Source of the DNA: Myxococcales bacterium
Lineage (GTDB): Bacteria > Myxococcota_A > Polyangia > Polyangiales > Houyiibacteriaceae
DNA: 54,443 nt
Assembly: GCA_012744445.1 (NCBI GenBank)
Contig: JAAYBZ010000006.1
Location: 1 to 54,443, forward strand
Direction of reading: 5' to 3'
Shown here piece by piece: positions 8,773 to 17,260 of the stretch. The position numbers and the translations under genes were made by a program. Under the pieces are notes generated by a model, which made no database searches, was not told where the DNA came from, and saw nothing but the letters and a program-made list of their open reading frames with translations. Position 1 is the first letter of the stretch; each line of letters opens with the position of its first letter.

Positions 8773-9798
8773 ATGCCGAAAACCCCCGAACGCACCGTCG
8801 ATCCTCACCTCCGAGACGAGGACTCGCGCTACGAGATCAGCCTGCGCCCCTCGCGCTTCGACGAGTTCGTGGGGCAGAGCAAGATCAAGGACAACCTCCG
8901 CATCTTCGTCGAGGCGGCGAAGCGGCGCGGCGATCCGGTGGACCACGTGCTCTTCTGCGGCCCGCCGGGCCTCGGCAAGACCACGCTCGCCATGATCATC
9001 GCCGAGGAGCGCGGCTCCACGCTCCACATGGCGGCGGCGCCGGCCATCGAGCACAAGGGGCAGCTCGCCTCGCTCCTCACCAAGCTCGAGCCCAACGACG
9101 TCCTCTTCATCGACGAGATCCACCGCCTCTCGCCCGTCGTCGAGGAGAACCTCTACACGGCCGTCGAGGACTTCCACATCGACATCGTCAACGGCGAGGG
9201 GCCGTACGCGCAGATCCTCAAGCTGCCGCTGCACCCCTTCACGCTCGTGGCGGCGACGACGCGCACGGGCCTGCTCACCAACCCGATGCGCTCGCGCTTC
9301 GGCTACGCCGCGCGCCTCGACTACTACGAGCCGCACGAGCTCGCCTCGATCGTCGCGCGCAGCGCGCGCCTCCTCGGGCTCGAGATCGACGAGGAGGGGA
9401 CGCTCGAGATCGCGCGACGCTCGCGCGGGACGCCGCGCATCGCCAACCGCCTCCTCCGCCGGGCGCGCGACTTCGCCGAGATCCTGGGCGACGGCCGGCT
9501 CGACGCGGCCATGGCCAAGGAGGCGCTCGATCGCCTCGACGTCGACGCCGAGGGCCTCGACGAGATGGACCGCCGCTACCTCCGCGTCATCGTCGAGCAC
9601 TACGACGGCGGCCCCGTGGGCGTCGAGACGCTCGCGGCCGCGCTCTCCGAGCCGCGCGACACGCTCGAGGACGTGTACGAGCCCTACCTGCTCCAGCGCG
9701 GCTTCCTCGCGCGCACGGCGCGCGGAAGGGTGGCCACGCGCAAGGCCTTCGAGCATCTTGGGGCGTCCATGCCTCCGACCCAACGCGGTCTCTTCTGA
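8773..9798 (+). CDS. ruvB: Holliday junction DNA helicase subunit RuvB
   Basis: RuvB is the hexameric AAA+ ATPase that drives branch migration with RuvA. The protein has 341 residues with Walker A GPPGLGKT at 63-70, Walker B LFIDEIH at 111-117, sensor 1 AATTR near 160-164 and the arginine-finger region PMRSRFG at 171-177, then the C-terminal winged-helix domain with [10 protein letters not shown]. The ATG at 8773 was chosen because the family N-terminus is short and GAGG at 8764-8767 is correctly placed. A TTG at 8761 inside the ruvA stop would add four residues. It forms an operon with ruvA. Confidence 0.97.
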   Translation: MPKTPERTVDPHLRDEDSRYEISLRPSRFDEFVGQSKIKDNLRIFVEAAKRRGDPVDHVLFCGPPGLGKTTLAMIIAEERGSTLHMAAAPAIEHKGQLASLLTKLEPNDVLFIDEIHRLSPVVEENLYTAVEDFHIDIVNGEGPYAQILKLPLHPFTLVAATTRTGLLTNPMRSRFGYAARLDYYEPHELASIVARSARLLGLEIDEEGTLEIARRSRGTPRIANRLLRRARDFAEILGDGRLDAAMAKEALDRLDVDAEGLDEMDRRYLRVIVEHYDGGPVGVETLAAALSEPRDTLEDVYEPYLLQRGFLARTARGRVATRKAFEHLGASMPPTQRGLF

Positions 9799-9812
9799 GA
9801 GGCGTCTTCAAC

Positions 9813-10445
9813 ATGCGATTCGCATTCGGAATCTTGGCCTTCGTCGCCGGGCTCGCGCTCGGCTCGCTCGCGATCCACGTGGCGTTCTTCGGCGCCGAGC
9901 CCCCGCTCCCGCCCGAGGGAGAGGCCATCGAGGGCACGCTCCTCGGCGGCACCACGCTCGAGAGCCCGATCGGGCGCCCCTTCCTCTACGGGCAGGTGAA
10001 GCTCACCGAGCAGCGCGGGAGCCGCCTCGGCGTCGACGAGTGGCGCGGCGTCTTCGGTGATCCCGTCGTGAAGGTGCAGACGGAGCGCGGCGTAGAGGCC
10101 GTCGAGCTCGGCCACCCGAGCGAGTGGCGCGTCCTCCCCGAGTTCGACGAGACGGCGACGCTCACGACGCTCCGGGGCGTGCCTCTCCTCGACGAGGTCG
10201 ACGTGGGGGAACGTGAGGCGCCGTTCCAGGTGTCCGTGCGCGCCGCGCGCGAGGGCGATCCCATCGTCGTCGAGCGCGGCGGCCGCAAGGCGCGCGTCTT
10301 CCTCGGCGAGCGCGGTCCCCACGAGCAGCTCCACGCGGCGCGCGAGAGCGGTCGCTATCCGGTGGTGCTCCTCCTCGCCGTGATGTCCGCCGTCTCGATC
10401 TTCGGAGCAACCCGCCTCTTCCGCGCGGCGCCGCACGAGGACTGA
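9813..10445 (+). CDS. GIDE-like membrane protein
   Basis: The protein has 210 residues with a membrane helix at each end (about 3-25 and 180-198) and a soluble domain between. The segment EGTLLGGTTLESPIGRPFLYGQV resembles the GIDE domain found in mitochondrial MUL1 and in bacterial two-helix proteins, where SPL.G.PC.Y is typical. This is a weak similarity judged by eye. It starts 14 bases after ruvB and is probably co-transcribed with it. A membrane-quality or envelope role is only a guess. Confidence 0.6.
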   Translation: MRFAFGILAFVAGLALGSLAIHVAFFGAEPPLPPEGEAIEGTLLGGTTLESPIGRPFLYGQVKLTEQRGSRLGVDEWRGVFGDPVVKVQTERGVEAVELGHPSEWRVLPEFDETATLTTLRGVPLLDEVDVGEREAPFQVSVRAAREGDPIVVERGGRKARVFLGERGPHEQLHAARESGRYPVVLLLAVMSAVSIFGATRLFRAAPHED

Positions 10446-10496
10446 GCCGGGCGAGAGTTCTTGACCCGGAGGGGCGGACTGTCTCAAAACCCTCCG

Positions 10497-12908
10497 GTGT
10501 CGATCATCGAACGTGTCCTCTCCGCGGATCGCGCGGCGAAGATCCTCTCTTCCGGGCTCTGCTTCGCCATCGCCGATCTGGCGTTGAAGCTCGGCATCCA
10601 CGCCATCTGGGGCCAGTACGGCGAGTGGGATTTCCGCGCCGGCTCGCTCATCGGCTTCTTCGGCGCCGCCGTGCTCGGCATGGTGCTCGGCATCCCCGCC
10701 GCTCTCGCGGAGGGCGGGCGCGTCTTCACGCTCGCGCTCACGATCGTGACGCTCGTCTACGACGCCTTCGCCTACGTAGCGTACGCCGACAGCGGCCATC
10801 TCCCGCGGCCGACCACGCTCTTTGCGCTCTTCACGAGCGCCGACGCGGCCTTCGTCGCCCGCGGGCTCGGATTCGGCGCGCTCGCCTCGCTCGGCTACGG
10901 CCTCGGCGCGGCGCGCCTCGAGCGGAGGCTCCGTACGCGCCTCGCCGCGCCGGGTGTCCGCGCGGCCGACTTCGCCACGATCCTCCTCTTCGCGCTCCTC
11001 GGCGTGGGCACGATCGTCGCGGGTGAGGGCCCCGTCTACTACGGCATCATCCAGCCCACGGTGCACCTCGCCGCAGGTCGCGTCCAAGAGAGCCCCGATC
11101 CCTTCCCGGCCGAGGCCAACGTCCACTCCCACGCCCATCACAACCACGACCACGAACATCAGCGCCATGAGCACGGCTTCGTGCCCGACGAGACGCCCGA
11201 GCCATTCCCGGCCGACGGCATCCCGCGCCCGGTCGCGTCGATGCGCCTCCAATACCAAGGGCTGCTCGGCGTCGAGGCCTTCCAGCCCATCGAGGACACG
11301 GCCTACCCGTATTGTCGGCGCGAGGAAGAGGGAGGGACGCTCTCACATCCGCACGACGTGGTGGTCCTGAATCTCTCGGGCCTTTCGCGCGCCGCGTTTG
11401 ATCGCGCGCTCTCGGCCCTCGGGGCCTCGCCGCGCAGGAAGCAGGGATTCGAGCGGGTTTTCGCGGTCTCGAGCGAGCGCGAGCCTGGGCGCCGTGCCCT
11501 GCTCACCGGAATCCCGCCGCTCGTGGCCGCTCGCTTCGTTCCCGAAACGCCGAGACTACCGAGCCGGCCCTATCTCCCGCGGCTTCCTTCGATCGCGCAA
11601 TCGCTCGGCCGATTCGGAGTGCGCACCGCGTACTTCGGGCCGGCTCCCTCGCTTCGAGGACCTGAGCGGCTCGAGCTCGCGACCCTCGGCTTCTCGGAAC
11701 GAGCGTACGCGACCGAAGGTGACGAGGCTGCGGCGCGCGACCTCGAGACGCTCACCCGGCTCGAATCCTTCCTCAGCGCGCGCGCCGCGTCGCCACGCTT
11801 CGCGTTCGTCGAACTCGCCTCGTTCATGGACGGTGCCCACGACGGGCGCGTGGTCGCCGCGATCGAAGCGCTCATCGACGAGCGAAGTGAGACGTCGTTC
11901 GTCCTCACGAGCGATCACGCCGCCGAGCTCGGGGAGTTCTCCGTGCCGTTCGTCGTCGTCTCCGATCGTCTCCCGGAAGGGGAGCGGATCGGGACGCGGC
12001 TTGGCGCGACCTACGATCTCCCCCAGACGGTGCTTGGCCTCCTCGGCAGCCCGCGGCGATTCTGCCACCAAGGGCGGAACCTCGTCGGTGCCGAGGAATT
12101 CCCGGGGAGGCGCGTGGCGTTCTCGCAGATCGGCGACGGCTCGCACCGGTTCGTCCTCTTCGAAGGCCGCAACCACGGCGAAGAGCTCCTTCGCTGGGAG
12201 ATCGACTCGACGAATCCGCTCGCCGAGGAGACGCCCGCCACGCTTCACGATCTCGTCGCCGATCCCGGTCGGAAGTCCGATCTCTTCTCGCGCCGTGACC
12301 CGGATTGGCCGCAGATCGACGAGTTCTGGAGGAGCCACCTCGGCATCGGCATCTACCTACTCCGCACCAATCGATTCGTGCCGGCGGCGGAGGTCGCGTC
12401 GCCCGAGGTGCCGCAGCCGCTCGTAAAGAATCTTTTCGTGCCGTTCACGAGCGTCGAGGTGCTGCCCGCCGCGCCCGGGCGCTACTTCGTGCCCGCGCGC
12501 GCGCTCGAGAAGGCGTCGTCGCTCGGCGAGGTGCTCGCGAGCCACAAGCGAGGCACCACGGTGGTCGTGGACTTGCGCTCGTCCACGTTCGATTCGTTCG
12601 ACGCGCTCGAGCGGTGGCTCGGCAAGGACGTCGCCAAGGTCGACGGACTGCTCTTCGACGACGTGGGCATGGCGGTGGGCTGGGCCGAGCGTTCGAAGTC
12701 CCCCGTCGGCGTCTGGATCACGCCGAGGATGGGCGATCAAGGCGTGCTCTTCGATCAGATCGCCCAGGCCGGGATCGACTTCGTGGTGATGCCCATCCCC
12801 ACCGAGACCGGGGTGAGGCGCGCCAAGCAGCGCGGGCTCGAGGTGTGGGTGCCGAAGAGCGGCCTCGAGCTGCTCTCCGACGTCGAGCCGAACGTCGTCT
12901 TCGAATGA
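10497..12908 (+). CDS. Large membrane protein: helices, His-rich linker, degenerate sulfatase-like and GDPD-like domains
   Basis: The protein has about 803 residues. Residues 15-190 hold five or six membrane helices. Residues 210-227 are very histidine-rich (10 His, alternating with Asn, Asp and Glu). Residues 285-620 resemble the alkaline phosphatase/sulfatase fold, with LTSDHAAELGEF near 468-480 matching the metal-site pattern TSDHG..LGEH. The N-terminal nucleophile region (VVLNLSGLSR) lacks the normal catalytic context. The last 155 residues look like part of a glycerophosphodiester phosphodiesterase barrel (VDGLLFDDVGMA, VGVWI, GIDFVVM). The start is uncertain: GTG 10497 is preferred for its MSIIERV N-terminus, and TTG 10461 is the alternative. 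No known protein with this full order comes to mind. Confidence 0.75.
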   Translation: MSIIERVLSADRAAKILSSGLCFAIADLALKLGIHAIWGQYGEWDFRAGSLIGFFGAAVLGMVLGIPAALAEGGRVFTLALTIVTLVYDAFAYVAYADSGHLPRPTTLFALFTSADAAFVARGLGFGALASLGYGLGAARLERRLRTRLAAPGVRAADFATILLFALLGVGTIVAGEGPVYYGIIQPTVHLAAGRVQESPDPFPAEANVHSHAHHNHDHEHQRHEHGFVPDETPEPFPADGIPRPVASMRLQYQGLLGVEAFQPIEDTAYPYCRREEEGGTLSHPHDVVVLNLSGLSRAAFDRALSALGASPRRKQGFERVFAVSSEREPGRRALLTGIPPLVAARFVPETPRLPSRPYLPRLPSIAQSLGRFGVRTAYFGPAPSLRGPERLELATLGFSERAYATEGDEAAARDLETLTRLESFLSARAASPRFAFVELASFMDGAHDGRVVAAIEALIDERSETSFVLTSDHAAELGEFSVPFVVVSDRLPEGERIGTRLGATYDLPQTVLGLLGSPRRFCHQGRNLVGAEEFPGRRVAFSQIGDGSHRFVLFEGRNHGEELLRWEIDSTNPLAEETPATLHDLVADPGRKSDLFSRRDPDWPQIDEFWRSHLGIGIYLLRTNRFVPAAEVASPEVPQPLVKNLFVPFTSVEVLPAAPGRYFVPARALEKASSLGEVLASHKRGTTVVVDLRSSTFDSFDALERWLGKDVAKVDGLLFDDVGMAVGWAERSKSPVGVWITPRMGDQGVLFDQIAQAGIDFVVMPIPTETGVRRAKQRGLEVWVPKSGLELLSDVEPNVVFE

Positions 12909-12911
12909 GCC

Positions 12912-13406
12912 TCAACGCTTCTTGAGCGTGAGCTCGCGCGTGCGCATCGCCTGCGCGTGCGTGATGGCCACCGCGAGCGCGTCGGTCGCGTCGACGCCCG
13001 GCCGCTCGCGGAGCCCGAGTATCACGCCCACGATGCGCGAGACCTGCTCCTTGTCGGCCTGGCCCTTGCCCACGATGCTGCGCTTGACCAGCGAGGGCGG
13101 GTAGGCCTCGACGGAGAGGCCGGCGCGCGCGATCGCGAGGAGGGCGACGCCGCGCGCGTGCCCGAGCTTGAGCGCGGCGTTGGCGTGCTTGGCGAAGAAG
13201 ACGTCCTCGACGGCGGCCGTCGCGGGGCGGTGCTCCGCGAGCAGCCGCTCGAGCTCGGTGTAGATGGTGAGCAGGCGCTCCTCGATGGGCGCCTTCGCGC
13301 GCGCCTCGATGGTCCCGGCCGTGACGAGCGAGAGCTTGCCGCGGTCGAGATCGACGATGCCGTATCCCGTCTTGATCGAGCCTGGGTCGATGCCGAGGAC
13401 GCGCAT
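12912..13406 (-). CDS. ruvC: Holliday junction resolvase RuvC
   Basis: RuvC is the dimeric nuclease that cuts Holliday junctions after RuvAB branch migration. The 164 residues contain all four acidic catalytic positions: D7 (LGIDPGS), E67 (AVEDVFF), D139 and D142 (VDATDALAVAITH). Length and motifs are normal, so the enzyme should be active. It lies three bases after yebC on the minus strand, and its stop is three bases from the stop of the convergent plus-strand gene. Many genomes place ruvC directly upstream of ruvA on the same strand; here it faces ruvAB. Confidence 0.97.
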   Translation of the reverse strand: MRVLGIDPGSIKTGYGIVDLDRGKLSLVTAGTIEARAKAPIEERLLTIYTELERLLAEHRPATAAVEDVFFAKHANAALKLGHARGVALLAIARAGLSVEAYPPSLVKRSIVGKGQADKEQVSRIVGVILGLRERPGVDATDALAVAITHAQAMRTRELTLKKR

Positions 13407-13409
13407 CGG

Positions 13410-14153
13410 CTATTCGAGCGCCGAGAGCGCCGACTCGGAGAGCTCGAAGTCGGCGTAGACGCCTTGGACGTCGTCGTGGTCTTCGAGCGCCTCGTAGAGG
13501 GCGATGAGGGTGGCGGCGTCTTCGCCCTCGACCTCCTTGGGCGTGTTCGGGAGGTAGGCGAGCGAGGCCTCGTTCACCTTCATGCCGGCCTCCTCGATGG
13601 CCTCGCGCACGGTCTCGAGCTCGGTGCGCGGCGTCTTGATGCGCCAGCTCTCGCCCACGCGCTCCACGTCGTCCGCGCCCGCCCCGACGGCCACCTCGAA
13701 GAGCGCCTCCTCGTCGGCCGCTCCGTCGACCTCGATCACGCCCTTCTGCTCGAAGGCCCACGCGGCCGAGCCGCTCGCGCCGAGCTGCCCGCCGTGCTTG
13801 TCGAAGAGCTTGCGGATCTCGGCGGCCGTGCGGTTGCGGTTGTCGGTCATCACCTCGAGGAGGAAGAGCGTCCCCGCGGGGCCGACGCCCTCGTAGAGGA
13901 GCTCTTCGTACGAGACGCCCTCGAGCTCGCCCGTGCCCTTCTTGATGGCGCGGGTGACGTTCTCGCTCGGCATGTTCGCGTCGCGCGCGGCGTCGAGGGC
14001 GCGACGGAGCCGCGGGTTACCGTCGGGGTCGCCGCCGCCGAGCCGCGCCGCGACCGTGATCTCCTTGATGATCTTCGTGAAGATCTTGCTGCGCTTCGCG
14101 TCCTGGGCGCCCTTCCGGTGCTTGATCGTGGACCATTTGTTGTGGCCGCTCAT
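13410..14153 (-). CDS. yebC: YebC/PmpR family regulatory protein
   Basis: This 247-residue protein belongs to the TACO1/YebC/PmpR family, proposed as transcriptional regulators and as translation factors for polyproline-type stalls. The family N-terminus MSGHNKWSTIKHRKGAQDAK is intact, followed by RGGGDPDGNPRLR and the EGVGPAGTLFLLEVMTDNRNRT stretch in the middle (shortened here to EGVGPAG and TDNRNRT as landmarks). The three-domain length is typical. It is the first gene of a yebC-ruvC operon, a common pairing in bacteria. Confidence 0.96.
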   Translation of the reverse strand: MSGHNKWSTIKHRKGAQDAKRSKIFTKIIKEITVAARLGGGDPDGNPRLRRALDAARDANMPSENVTRAIKKGTGELEGVSYEELLYEGVGPAGTLFLLEVMTDNRNRTAAEIRKLFDKHGGQLGASGSAAWAFEQKGVIEVDGAADEEALFEVAVGAGADDVERVGESWRIKTPRTELETVREAIEEAGMKVNEASLAYLPNTPKEVEGEDAATLIALYEALEDHDDVQGVYADFELSESALSALE

Positions 14154-14198
14154 CGGTTCTCCTGCGGTGCGCTTGATACCAGCGAGGGCGCGCCGTCG

Positions 14199-14837
14199 CT
14201 ACCTACGGGCGTCCTCGGCGATGTCGACGACCCGCCATTCGTCGCTCTCCCGCTCGAGGATGATGACGAGGCGTGTGGGGAGACGGACGGTCGCGCGGTC
14301 GCCGTTGATCCGGACGTCGAAGTCGAGCGGATCGGCCGCGCCATCGACGAGCGCGTCGATCTCGCCCAGGAGGGCGCGCCGCCGCTCGGTGGTCAGGACG
14401 CGGAGCACCCCGGGGAGGCTCCGCCGCTCGAGGGCGACCCGCAGCGCGAGGACCGCCTCCTCGGGCGAGCCGAGGCTCGTGCCGGCGAGGAGGGCCCCGT
14501 CGAGGCGATAGGCGCCGTCTTCGTAGCGGAGGACGACGCGCTCGCCGCCCTCGTAGCGGAGCTCGACCGAGAGCCTGCCTTCGGCGTCGCCGAGGGCGTC
14601 GGCCATCTGCGCGAGCTCCGCCCGGTTCTCGGCGACGAGCGTCGCCAGCTCCTCCTCGGTGTAGAGCGCCTGGGTCTCGGAGGTGCCGAGCGCGTGGAGC
14701 GCCGCGCCGTCGCCCTCGGCCATCGCCCGGCGCACGGCCTCGAGCGTCGCCCCGGTGGGTGGCGTCTTCGGGGCGCACGCGGGGAGGGCGAGCCCGAGGA
14801 CCAGCGTGGCGATCGCGCGAAGGGCGTGGGAGATCAT
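14199..14837 (-). CDS. Lipoprotein of unknown function
   Basis: The 212-residue protein begins with a lipoprotein signal (LPAC lipobox, cysteine near residue 18), so it should be anchored to the cell envelope. The mature part is alpha-helical at first (an EAVRRAMAEGD-type segment) and then alternates charged strands, ending in a DEWRVVDIAEDARR segment. This pattern is reminiscent of nuclear-transport-factor-like folds, but that is a weak impression. The ATG at 14837 gives the best signal peptide; GTG 14858 would add seven residues. It sits alone between yebC and the divergent NADH dehydrogenase gene. Confidence 0.75.
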   Translation of the reverse strand: MISHALRAIATLVLGLALPACAPKTPPTGATLEAVRRAMAEGDGAALHALGTSETQALYTEEELATLVAENRAELAQMADALGDAEGRLSVELRYEGGERVVLRYEDGAYRLDGALLAGTSLGSPEEAVLALRVALERRSLPGVLRVLTTERRRALLGEIDALVDGAADPLDFDVRINGDRATVRLPTRLVIILERESDEWRVVDIAEDARR

Positions 14838-14929
14838 CGAGAGACCGCATGATGGCACAGCCGGGCCCCTCCGCGAGAGCGCCTTCTCGGCCTTGAATCG
14901 CGCGCCCCGTGACGCAGGATGGTGAGAAC

Positions 14930-16285
14930 ATGACCGACAGAAAACGCGTGGTGATCGTCGGTGGGGGGTTCGGAGGGCTCGCGCTCGCGCGGGGGCTCCG
15001 GAGCGCGAACGTCGACGTGACCTTGGTCGACCGCGAGAACCACCACCTCTTCCAGCCGCTCCTCTACCAGGTCGCCACGGCGGGCCTCCAGCCCGGCGCC
15101 ATCGCGGTGCCGATCCGCGGCGTGCTCTCCAAGCAGAAGAACGCGCGCGTCCTCCTCGACGAGGCCGTCGGCGTCGACCTCGAGCGCAAGGTGCTCCACC
15201 TCGCCCGCGGCAAGGAGCTCCCCTTCGACTACCTCGTCGCGGCCACGGGCGCGCGCACCAACTACTTCGGCCACGACGACTGGGCCAAGTACGCGCACGG
15301 CCTCAAGACGGTGCGCGACGCGATCCGCATCCGCGAGCGCGTGCTCCTCGCCTTCGAAGAGGCCGAGATGGAGACCGATCCGGCGCGCCGCAAGATGCTC
15401 CTCACCTTCGTGGTGATCGGCGGCGGCCCCACGGGCGTCGAGATGGCCGGGGCCATCCGCGAGCTCGGCAAGAGCGTGCTCGCGGGCGACTACCGCAACA
15501 TCAAGGACGAGGACATCCGCGTGCTCCTCGTGGAGATGGCGCCGCGCGTGCTCATGCCCTTCGACCCGGAGCTCAGCGAGAAGGCCAGGCTCGCGCTCGC
15601 AGAGCTCGGCGTGGAGGTGCGCCTCGGTGAGCCCGTGAGCGAGGTGGCCGAGGAGCGCGTGCGTATCGGCGAGGAGTGGATCGACGCCTCGATCATCGTC
15701 TGGGCGAGCGGCGTGAAGCCCACGAGCTTCGCCGCCAAGCTCGGCGCGCCGCTCGATCGCGCGGGGCGCGTGATCGTCGGCCAGGACTGCTCGATCCCGG
15801 GCCACCCCGACGTCTTCGTCCTGGGCGACGCGGCCTCGTTCACGCCGGCCGGCGCCGAGCGACCGCTGCCCGGCCTCGCGCCCGTGGCCATGCAGCAGGG
15901 CCGCTACCTCGCCAGGATCATCGCCAACGACGGAAAGGGCCTCCCGCGCCCGCCCTTCGTCTATCGCGACAAGGGCGCGATGGCGACGATCGGCCGGAGG
16001 CGCGCCGTCGCCGCCACCAAACGCCTCAAGCTCTCCGGCTTCCTCGCGTGGATCGCGTGGGGCCTCGTGCACGTGGCCTACCTCATCGGCTTCCACAACC
16101 GGCTCCTCGTGCTCTTCGAGTGGACCTGGTCGCTCGTCACGGCCAAGCGGGGCGCGCGCCTCATCACGGCCAACATCCACTTCCGCGACACGCCGGGACG
16201 TCGCCCCGAGCTCCCGCCGCTCATCGTGGAGCGGCACGGGCGCCGCACGCGCATGCCCGGGGAGCGTCGTTCACTCGACTCGTGA
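14930..16285 (+). CDS. ndh: Type II NADH:quinone oxidoreductase
   Basis: This single-subunit flavoenzyme moves electrons from NADH to quinone at the inner membrane without pumping protons. The 451 residues show two nucleotide-binding folds: the FAD site GGGFGG at 11-16 and the NADH site GGGPTG at 164-169. The family stretch HHLFQPLLYQVAT and the FAD-contacting VLGDAA are also present. The C-terminal 60 residues are hydrophobic or amphipathic (LAWIAWGLVHVAYLIGF), consistent with membrane binding. The ATG at 14930 has a GGTGAG site in front; GTG 14909 is an alternative. It is monocistronic. Confidence 0.93.
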   Translation: MTDRKRVVIVGGGFGGLALARGLRSANVDVTLVDRENHHLFQPLLYQVATAGLQPGAIAVPIRGVLSKQKNARVLLDEAVGVDLERKVLHLARGKELPFDYLVAATGARTNYFGHDDWAKYAHGLKTVRDAIRIRERVLLAFEEAEMETDPARRKMLLTFVVIGGGPTGVEMAGAIRELGKSVLAGDYRNIKDEDIRVLLVEMAPRVLMPFDPELSEKARLALAELGVEVRLGEPVSEVAEERVRIGEEWIDASIIVWASGVKPTSFAAKLGAPLDRAGRVIVGQDCSIPGHPDVFVLGDAASFTPAGAERPLPGLAPVAMQQGRYLARIIANDGKGLPRPPFVYRDKGAMATIGRRRAVAATKRLKLSGFLAWIAWGLVHVAYLIGFHNRLLVLFEWTWSLVTAKRGARLITANIHFRDTPGRRPELPPLIVERHGRRTRMPGERRSLDS

Positions 16286-16382
16286 AGTCGCGTTCACGCC
16301 GCATCCCGCGCGCCATCGGCCGACCCGCGTGAAATCCCTTGGAATTCCGCGATCGGCCCCCTGGCACGGATCGTGAAATCCC
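16281..16382 (+). repeat. Direct repeats CGTGAAATCCC upstream of the Cys-rich lipoprotein gene
   Basis: The 11-base sequence CGTGAAATCCC occurs at 16328-16338 and again exactly 44 bases later at 16372-16382. A near copy (CGTGAAGTCGC) starts at 16281, overlapping the ndh stop. The spacing of about four helical turns and the location in the only upstream space of the next gene suggest binding sites for a regulator. No regulator is known, and chance repetition cannot be ruled out. Confidence 0.3.
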
Positions 16383-16393
16383 GAGCCCGGACC

Positions 16394-17194
16394 ATGACCA
16401 CCCGGGCTCTACCTCTCGCGCTGCTCTTCGTGCTCGGCCTCGCCGGCTGCCACGAGGAGACCAAGTTCTGCGACGAAAACGGCTGTTACACCTGTGACGG
16501 GATGAGCTGCCGCCCGATCACCCCGGCCGGCGCCTGCACGCGCAACGCCGACTGCGGGGGCGACGAGTACGTCTGCCGCGACGGCGCCTGCGTCCCCGAT
16601 GACCGGAGCTGCGGCGACCTCGGCTGTAGCTGCGTCGTGACGGGCGCGTGCGACGAGGGCTACGTCTGCACCGGCGGCGAGTGCCGGCCCGAGGACGAGG
16701 TCTGCCGCTTCGACCACGCCTGTGGCGCGGGGAAGGTCTGCGTCGACGGCCGCTGCTACAACGCCTGCGAGGGCGGCCGCGAGTGCGTCGAGGGCCTCGT
16801 CTGCGAGGACGGCGCCTGCGTGCCCAGCGTCGCCACGTGCGCCGAGGACGCCGACTGCGAGGACGGCGTCTGCCTCGACGGGAGCTGCCAGGTGGGCTGC
16901 ACCGGCGACGGCGAGTGCGCCGCGGACGAGTTCTGTGACCACGGCCACTGCCGCTACGACGACCGCTTCACTCCCTTCTGCGTGGAGTCGCCCGACTGCC
17001 AAGCCGGCCACGTCTGCGTCGAGGGCCTCTGCCGCACCCCCTGCACCGACGACGCCTCCTGCCTCGCCTTCGACGTCCAGTTCCGCTTCTGCCGCGAGGG
17101 CTTCTGTCAGACCTTCGACGAGATCCGCTCCGACTGCCGCACCAGCGTCGACTGCGAGCCGGGAAAGACCTGCGTGAACGGCTCCTGCCGCTGA
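16394..17194 (+). CDS. Cysteine-repeat lipoprotein
   Basis: The 266-residue protein starts with a clear lipoprotein signal (LAGC, cysteine 19). The mature part holds about 43 cysteines in repeated units of the form C-x(4,5)-D/E-C-x(5,6)-V/F-C-x(3,4)-C, for example CTRNADC followed by VCRDGAC. Such units resemble the Dickkopf- and EGF-like disulphide modules seen in myxobacterial surface proteins. It should be a rigid, disulphide-bonded, membrane-anchored extracellular or periplasmic protein; binding partners are unknown. The ATG at 16394 gives the best signal, and GTG 16373 is possible. A stem-loop follows directly after the stop. Confidence 0.85.
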   Translation: MTTRALPLALLFVLGLAGCHEETKFCDENGCYTCDGMSCRPITPAGACTRNADCGGDEYVCRDGACVPDDRSCGDLGCSCVVTGACDEGYVCTGGECRPEDEVCRFDHACGAGKVCVDGRCYNACEGGRECVEGLVCEDGACVPSVATCAEDADCEDGVCLDGSCQVGCTGDGECAADEFCDHGHCRYDDRFTPFCVESPDCQAGHVCVEGLCRTPCTDDASCLAFDVQFRFCREGFCQTFDEIRSDCRTSVDCEPGKTCVNGSCR

Positions 17195-17197
17195 CGC

Positions 17198-17225
17198 GAG
17201 GGGCTCGACTTCGGTCGGGCCCCTC
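17198..17225 (+). terminator. Stem-loop with TTCG tetraloop after the Cys-repeat gene
   Basis: Four bases after the stop codon, 17198-17209 pairs with 17214-17225 over 12 base pairs (one G-T wobble), closed by C-G around a TTCG tetraloop, which is an exceptionally stable loop. There is no U-run after it, so it may act as an RNA 3' end stabiliser or a weak or Rho-assisted terminator. Confidence 0.5.
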
Positions 17226-17260
17226 ATCATCCTTCGGCTCCCCCTCATCTCCCCGAGCCG

